Made by a program: the position numbers and the translations under genes. The notes under the pieces are model-generated. The model saw only the letters and a program-made list of their open reading frames with translations. It was not told where the DNA came from and did no database searches. A stretch of DNA of 18,061 bases, taken from JBBQTU01 sp038213005. GTDB lineage: Bacteria > Planctomycetota > Phycisphaerae > Tepidisphaerales > Tepidisphaeraceae. Shown piece by piece: positions 14,934-18,061 of this stretch (positions within the stretch are counted from its first letter, which is position 1; each line of letters begins with the position of its first letter). Where the stretch lies: NCBI GenBank assembly GCA_038213005.1, contig JBBQTU010000064.1:1-18061 (forward strand). The letters run 5' to 3'.

Positions 14934-15148
14934 GAGTGGCTGGGCGTGCCCGTTTTTCCGGGCACGCAATTTCTTAGCCCCAGCGGGGCGGCATTCTTAA
15001 GCCCAGGGTAAGCGTACTCGCGCAGCCCTGGGTAAGAACCATTCACCCTTAATGAGCCCTGAAAGGGCGACACCTCTTTCAGCACCGTATTCGCTCCAAC
15101 CACTCGCTTACCCACTACTGGTATCGGCCCGGAAAACCGGGCACGCCC
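14934..15148. mobile_element. 207-bp MITE-like cassette with near-perfect 21-bp inverted ends
   Basis: The ends at 14942-14962 and 15128-15148 are inverted repeats of 21 bp with one mismatch; the left begins GGGCGTGCCCG and the right ends CGGGCACGCCC. The direct repeat GAGTGGCTGG occurs at 14934-14943 and 15149-15158. The first two bases of the left end overlap it, so a target duplication of 8 bp (GAGTGGCT) fits. The interior carries copy B of the three-hairpin repeat. It has no coding capacity, so it would be non-autonomous. Each end also folds by itself (14944-14967, and GCCCGG-AAAA-CCGGGC at 15127-15142), so the arms could instead be two scattered hairpin repeats. Confidence 0.55.
14976..15071 (-). 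repeat. Three-hairpin intergenic repeat, copy B
   Basis: Hairpins are at 14977-14989 (GCCCC-AGC-GGGGC), 15002-15032 (CCCAGGG ... CCCTGGG) and 15056-15068 (GCCCT-GAA-AGGGC). This is the module order of copy A read on the opposite strand, and it is the least disrupted copy in the window. Confidence 0.78.
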
Positions 15149-15161
15149 GAGTGGCTGGTGG

Positions 15162-15559
15162 TGCGTGACACATTAGGGGATGAGAAGTGGTGTCGCGTTT
15201 TCAGAGCTTTGGTGGTGGGCGGCCCGGGAACTCCCAGGGCGTTGCCCTGGTTGTTCTACACATCTTGTGTGGAACGGGGAGTAATGGCGCATCTACGAGT
15301 TGGTTTGCAAACCCCACCCGCAAGCATCGCAGTACCTCCCCGAAGGCTCCGGCCGGGGCGGCCGGGCCACCTGTGGCACGCCCGCCCCCGGGCGCTGCCC
15401 TCGTGGCGTCGCGAGGCGTGTCCACTATGCCAGAGGCATAACCTGGGGTTCCGGACCCGGCACAGCCAAGACTTGTGTGGAACAACGAGAGCGTTGCCCC
15501 AGGCTCATGAGTTGCGCCCCGTTGGGGCTGAAGAAGGCGGCCGCCGAATGTGTCACGCA
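15162..15559. mobile_element. 398-bp cassette bounded by perfect 13-bp inverted repeats
   Basis: TGCGTGACACATT (15162-15174) and AATGTGTCACGCA (15547-15559) are exact inverted copies. The element begins 13 bases after the 207-bp cassette ends. It contains copy C of the three-hairpin repeat. AGTGGCTGGTGGT lies just before the left end (15150-15162) and again four bases after the right end (15563-15575). No protein is recognised inside it; the open frame that crosses it continues into the downstream membrane protein gene but looks non-coding. After it, GCTGGTGGTGTCAG is tandemly duplicated (15567-15594). Confidence 0.5.
15191..15531 (+). repeat. Three-hairpin intergenic repeat, copy C, interrupted
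   Basis: The first hairpin is degenerate (about 15191-15210). The CCCAGGGCGTTGCCCTGG core is at 15233-15250 and the GCCCC-GTT-GGGGC hairpin at 15516-15528. Between them lies about 210 bp that begins and ends with the 12-bp direct repeat CTTGTGTGGAAC (15264-15275 and 15472-15483). That segment contains the palindrome GGTTTGCAAACC (15302-15313) and the small hairpin TATGCC-AGA-GGCATA near 15426-15440. The direct repeats suggest insertion or duplication inside the repeat. Confidence 0.65.
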
Positions 15560-15637
15560 ACCAGTGGCTGGTGGTGTCAGGCTGGTGGTGTCAGGCGCTT
15601 GCCTCGAATCGGCTACCGGCTAGAGTATCCGGACTCG

Positions 15638-16276
15638 ATGCAAGAAGAACCCAAGAGTCAGTCGCCGATTCTGGTCGCCGTGGCAGGCCTGGTCCTGCCG
15701 GGGCTGGGATACTTTCTGGTCGGCCAGCGCAAGCGCGGGCTGATCGTGGGTGTCACGCTGCTGCTGATGTTCATGGGCGGGATACTGATCGCCGGCATCC
15801 GGGTGTTTGAGGTGCCGGGGTATGGCGAGGATGGTTGGAAGGTATACGTCGAGGATTACCCGACGCGCGACGGGTTTTACCGCAGGGCGACCACCCAACC
15901 GGTGGTTCGCGTCCAGCCGACGGATGGCCGGACTCCTGGCGGGAGCCGCATGGCGACTGTCTTCCGCCGCGCTGCCGATGGCACTATTCACCAGGAAGTG
16001 ACGGCGGAGGTTCCGGTCGCGCCGGGGGAGTGGCTGCTGATGGCGAATTTTCGCGGTGAGATTGCCAACCGGATCTGGTTTGTGCCGCAGGCGCTGATGG
16101 GGTTGCCGACGGCGGTGGCGGGCTATTGTTCGATCTCGGCAGCCCAGGCGGATGTGGCTAAGAGTCATGCACGGCTTGCGGAGATCGGGACGCTTTATAC
16201 CGCGGTGGCGGGGATGCTGAATCTGCTGGTGGTGATAGACGCGGCGAGTCGCTGCGTGCGAAAGGAGGAGGTATGA
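15638..16276 (+). CDS. Small membrane protein, DUF6677-like
   Basis: This 212-residue protein starts MQEEPKSQSPILVAVAGLVLPG and has a TM2-like N-terminus: helix, GLGYFLVGQRKRG turn, then a second helix (LIVGVTLLLMFMGGILIAGI). The turn with charged residues is characteristic of small TM2-type proteins. A soluble part of about 90 residues follows (VFEVPGYGEDGWKVYVEDYP ...), then two further hydrophobic segments (IWFVPQALMGLPTAVAGYCS and LYTAVAGMLNLLVVIDAASR). I associate this layout with DUF6677 of planctomycetes, from memory. The function is unknown. The ATG at 15638 is chosen because all 160 codons of open frame upstream lie in repeats. The last codons of the gene contain the ribosome site of the next gene. 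Confidence 0.65.
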   Translation: MQEEPKSQSPILVAVAGLVLPGLGYFLVGQRKRGLIVGVTLLLMFMGGILIAGIRVFEVPGYGEDGWKVYVEDYPTRDGFYRRATTQPVVRVQPTDGRTPGGSRMATVFRRAADGTIHQEVTAEVPVAPGEWLLMANFRGEIANRIWFVPQALMGLPTAVAGYCSISAAQADVAKSHARLAEIGTLYTAVAGMLNLLVVIDAASRCVRKEEV

Positions 16277-16524
16277 ACCTCCTTTGCCTGGCCCAAGCCG
16301 CCAGCTATGTGCCGCTGCGCGACCCGATGTGGGGCGGCTGGAATTTCTGGCCGGTGTTTCTGATCCCGCTGTGCGTTGGCATCGCCATCGTCTACAAGGG
16401 GATTCGGGTGGATGATGTGAAGGAATTGCGTGGGGCGGCCACTGTGCTGTCGCTTCAGGTGATCGGATCACTGGTGGGGCTGGCCCTGCTGCTGTGGGGC
16501 GTGCTGCGCATCATCGAACTGTAG
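16273..16524 (+). CDS. Small two-helix membrane protein, unknown function
   Basis: This 83-residue protein overlaps the preceding gene by four bases (ATGA), so the two are translationally coupled. A strong Shine-Dalgarno (AAAGGAGGAGG) lies within the end of the upstream gene. Two hydrophobic helices are visible: FWPVFLIPLCVGIAIVYKGI and VLSLQVIGSLVGLALLLWGV, joined by a charged loop (RVDDVKELRG). I do not recognise the family. The tight coupling to the DUF6677-like protein suggests they act together in the membrane. Confidence 0.75.
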   Translation: MNLLCLAQAASYVPLRDPMWGGWNFWPVFLIPLCVGIAIVYKGIRVDDVKELRGAATVLSLQVIGSLVGLALLLWGVLRIIEL

Positions 16525-16565
16525 CCGCGGCGGGCGTGGCGGCGAGCGATGCCTTCAAATAAGGT

Positions 16566-16590
16566 GGGGGGGGGATGTCCCCCTTTCCCC
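16566..16590 (+). terminator. G-run hairpin with T-rich tail (candidate terminator)
   Basis: Nine Gs, ATGT and five Cs form a short hairpin (GGGGG-ATGT-CCCCC at 16570-16583), followed by alternating TTT and CCCC tracts. It lies 45 bases after the small membrane protein stop. The T-tract is interrupted, so termination efficiency is uncertain. Confidence 0.4.
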
Positions 16591-16620
16591 TTTTACCCCT
16601 TTTCCATCCGATGCACCGAC

Positions 16621-16702
16621 GGCATCAAGCGAGGCTGGGCGCAGACCGAGTTGGCCAAACGCTCGGGCGTTCGCCTGGAAACCATCGTCTGGAGCGACGC
16701 AG
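16621..16702 (+). pseudogene. Remnant of an XRE-type helix-turn-helix regulator
   Basis: IKRGWAQTELAKRSGVRLET followed by IVWSDAGGR matches the central helices of XRE/Cro-type DNA-binding domains, where the usual form is roughly GWTQxELAxRSGVxxxTISRIExG. No start or N-terminal helix precedes it, and the frame loses similarity after GGR. It lies immediately upstream of the toxin-antitoxin genes and may come from an older regulator of that locus. Confidence 0.5.
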
Positions 16703-16722
16703 GCGGGCGGCTGGCGCATTCC

Positions 16723-16763
16723 TTCGTATTCCCCGGAACGCAGGTATAATGTAACAGAGAGGA
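16723..16763 (+). promoter_or_regulatory. Promoter and ribosome site of the antitoxin gene
   Basis: A perfect TATAAT lies at 16745-16750, with a partial -35 (TTCGTA at 16723-16728) at 16-bp spacing. GAGAGGA (16757-16763) is a good Shine-Dalgarno, six bases before the antitoxin ATG at 16770. The start of the mRNA would be a few bases before the Shine-Dalgarno. Confidence 0.5.
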
Positions 16764-16769
16764 AATGCT

Positions 16770-16976
16770 ATGAGTCCTGCGATTCTTGAAGTGCAAGTCA
16801 GGTCTTTGCGCCGTCAACTGGAGCGGCTGGAGTCGGCTATTTCGCGAGAAGGCCGGCCGGGGGAACGCTCCTCGCTCGCCGACTTCCGCGGCGCATGGAA
16901 AGGCCGCGGCATTGCGACGGAGCAGGATCTCGATGACGCGCGGCTGCGGCTTCCTCACAACCTCGGGCAGTCATGA
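16770..16976 (+). CDS. VapB-like antitoxin
   Basis: This 68-residue protein has a basic coiled helix at its start (EVQVRSLRRQLERLESAI). It ends in a toxin-wrapping tail, SLADFRGAWKGRGIATEQDL followed by DDARLRLP. Antitoxins of PIN toxins often carry a similar tail with a TFADLYGIWKG-type motif. The stop overlaps the ATG of the PIN fragment (ATGA at 16973-16976), the usual toxin-antitoxin coupling. It looks intact, with its own promoter and ribosome site, although its toxin is truncated. It may be a leftover or may neutralise toxins encoded elsewhere. Confidence 0.65.
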   Translation: MSPAILEVQVRSLRRQLERLESAISREGRPGERSSLADFRGAWKGRGIATEQDLDDARLRLPHNLGQS

Positions 16977-17137
16977 CTTACATCCTTGACACCCATCCGC
17001 TCGATTGGCACTTGGTTGATTCGCCCAAGCTGTCAGAGGTGGCGCGCCAGGCTATTGAAGATCGTTCTGCGGGGATTGTTTTGACCTCGCTACCTGGCGG
17101 ACGTAGTCTGCACATCAATGATCCGTCGCCGCGCTGA
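16973..17137 (+). pseudogene. Truncated VapC-like PIN toxin, N-terminal third only
   Basis: The 54 codons begin MTYILDTHPLDWHLVDSPKL and continue SEVARQAIEDRSAGIVLTSL. This is the start of a PIN ribonuclease: the first catalytic Asp is D6 in the LDTH motif. PIN similarity stops after LTSL (about 17092) and the frame ends 14 codons later. A PIN toxin needs about 130 residues with three or four acidic positions, so this cannot be active. The break joins straight to the next gene, whose start codon lies inside the fragment, consistent with a deletion. Confidence 0.72.
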
Positions 17138-17939
17138 GTGCGGGTTTGTCCTTATCTCTCAACAGCAGGTCGCCCTGCGCGCGGGGGAACTGCTGCGGCA
17201 GATCGGCGGGGCGTTTGCTGCTGCGGCCGATCCGCAGTCGGCCATCATCGCGGCCCAGCATGCCTTCGACGGATTTGCCGAAGTGGATGCCGCCTGGCCG
17301 GTGTCCGACCGCGGCGTGCCCATGCAGATGGATGAACTGCCCGTACTGGAGCAGGTGCAAGCCTGGGATGCGACCACGCGGCTGGCCCAGGAGCTTCCGG
17401 CGCGGGCGGCTGCTCTCCTGGGGCTGCTGGCACTGCAATGGTCGGCCCGGCCGGAACTGCATCGCGGGGAGTCGTTGCGAGAACTGTTCGCCTTCAATCG
17501 TCAGCAGCACATGGAACTGGAGCGGCTGGAACACCATCGGCCGATCCTTGGGCTGCGGAACGATGTGGCGACCCACTATGGGCTGCCGGACAAGAGCGTG
17601 ACGCCCACGCCGACGGAGGCGGCCGTGCTGAGGGATCTGTCGCTGCTGCGGCTGGCGCTGGAGTTGTCGGCCGAAGCCTGCTCGCATTCGGTTGTCACGC
17701 GCTGCATCGGGTATTTCGCACCGGCGATCGGGGCGGAGGTGGCGGCGGTTCACACACGCTGGATTGACGAGCAGCATCTTGCCGTCGCGGGCTGGCCGTT
17801 CGTGGGCGAAGGCCTCAAACTGAATATTCACCAGCAGGTGGTGCCGGCCCGCCGGTACCTGGACGCCCGCGAGTTGCGCCAGACGCTGGCGGATTCGTCG
17901 CGCGTCGATTCATCGCTCCAACTGGTCAAGGATGACTGA
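17118..17939 (+). CDS. Unrecognised soluble protein next to an AmpG-like transporter
   Basis: This 273-residue protein has no signal peptide or membrane helix and is rich in Ala and Leu, mostly helical in appearance. I do not recognise its family. Visible landmarks are VPMQMDELPVLEQVQAWD, FNRQQHMELERLEHHRPILG, a DVATHYGLPDKSVTPTPTEA stretch, and a more strand-like end (FAPAIGAEVAAVHTRWIDEQ, then HLAVAGWPFVGEGLKLNIHQ). The true start is doubtful. The ATG at 17118 lies inside the PIN fragment and has no ribosome site, while the frame is open back to 17085. The original 5' end may have been lost with the toxin. It ends two bases before the transporter gene, so the two are probably co-transcribed. 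Confidence 0.6.
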   Translation: MIRRRAECGFVLISQQQVALRAGELLRQIGGAFAAAADPQSAIIAAQHAFDGFAEVDAAWPVSDRGVPMQMDELPVLEQVQAWDATTRLAQELPARAAALLGLLALQWSARPELHRGESLRELFAFNRQQHMELERLEHHRPILGLRNDVATHYGLPDKSVTPTPTEAAVLRDLSLLRLALELSAEACSHSVVTRCIGYFAPAIGAEVAAVHTRWIDEQHLAVAGWPFVGEGLKLNIHQQVVPARRYLDARELRQTLADSSRVDSSLQLVKDD

Positions 17940-17941
17940 AC

Positions 17942-18061
17942 ATGGCAACGACTCGTAATCCCTATTCTGATCGACGAATGCTGGTGCTGCTGCCGCTGGC
18001 GTTTGCGTCCGGCCTGCCCTATCTGCTGACGGCCGGCACGTTGCAGGCGTGGATGACCGGT
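17942..18061 (+). CDS. AmpG-like major facilitator transporter, partial
   Basis: Only the first 40 codons are in the window: a short polar start, MATTRNPYSDRRM, then the first membrane helix, LVLLPLAFASGLPYLLTAGT, and LQAWMTG. The GLPYLLTxGTLQAWMT pattern is typical of AmpG, which imports anhydromuropeptides during wall recycling, and of its close MFS relatives. The rest of the protein lies beyond the window, so the substrate cannot be judged. The gene starts two bases after the stop of the upstream protein. Confidence 0.72.
   Translation, partial: MATTRNPYSDRRMLVLLPLAFASGLPYLLTAGTLQAWMTG

Noticed and set aside
14218..15000. 260-codon plus-strand open frame opposite the glycosyltransferase start
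   Set aside because: It is Gly/Glu-rich low-complexity sequence antisense to a membrane protein, continuing into a repeat, with no domain.
14942..15148. The hairpin repeats as a CRISPR array
   Set aside because: There is no set of equal direct repeats with unique spacers, and no cas gene in the window.
15158..15637. 160-codon N-terminal extension of the DUF6677-like protein
   Set aside because: It lies entirely in repeats and inverted-repeat cassettes, and the TM2-like start at 15638 fits the family.

Overview
The window is GC-rich bacterial chromosomal DNA. The best guess is a planctomycete, probably of the Phycisphaerae type. That rests on gene content and on recall of similar genomes, not on a search: a DUF6785/DUF6784-type membrane protein, a small DUF6677-like membrane protein, an acyl carrier protein with an unusually long C-terminal half, and many hairpin-forming intergenic repeats. 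No rRNA, tRNA or CRISPR array is visible.

Layout. Bases 1-610 hold repeats and the remnant of a PIN toxin gene. nirA, a ferredoxin-type nitrite/sulfite reductase, follows at 611-2290 and is bracketed by two direct copies of a twin-hairpin element. On the minus strand is a large multi-pass membrane protein (2459-4579). It is divergent from polA (4774-7623), a complete DNA polymerase I with 5' nuclease, proofreading and polymerase domains. A minus-strand block runs from 11104 down to 7713: a decayed PAS sensor gene, an acyl carrier protein, a FabZ-like hotdog protein lacking the usual catalytic His, and a secreted ClpP/NfeD-fold protein with a long coiled coil and no Ser at the usual nucleophile position. 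A CNNM/CorC-type membrane protein lies on the plus strand (11543-12568), and a GT39-like glycosyltransferase on the minus strand (13090-14796). Two overlapping small membrane proteins (15638-16524) follow on the plus strand. They are succeeded by an XRE helix-turn-helix remnant, an intact VapB-like antitoxin with a broken VapC, a protein I do not recognise, and the first 40 codons of an AmpG-like MFS transporter.

How the genes fit together. The core genes are housekeeping or metabolic: nitrogen or sulfur assimilation, DNA repair, lipid or acyl chemistry, envelope sugars and possibly wall recycling. I did not find a convincing new multi-gene defence or mobile system. The most unusual content is between the genes. 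There are REP/BIME-like GTAG hairpins in two places, a structure-conserved twin hairpin around nirA, 7-bp-phased CGAA arms inside the acyl-carrier block, and two back-to-back cassettes at 14935-15575. Each cassette is bounded by its own inverted repeats, the two are separated by direct copies of AGTGGCTGG, and they carry a three-hairpin repeat in opposite orientations. Several genes have decayed (two PIN toxins, one XRE regulator, one PAS sensor), so the spaces between core genes look like sites of repeated insertion and loss.
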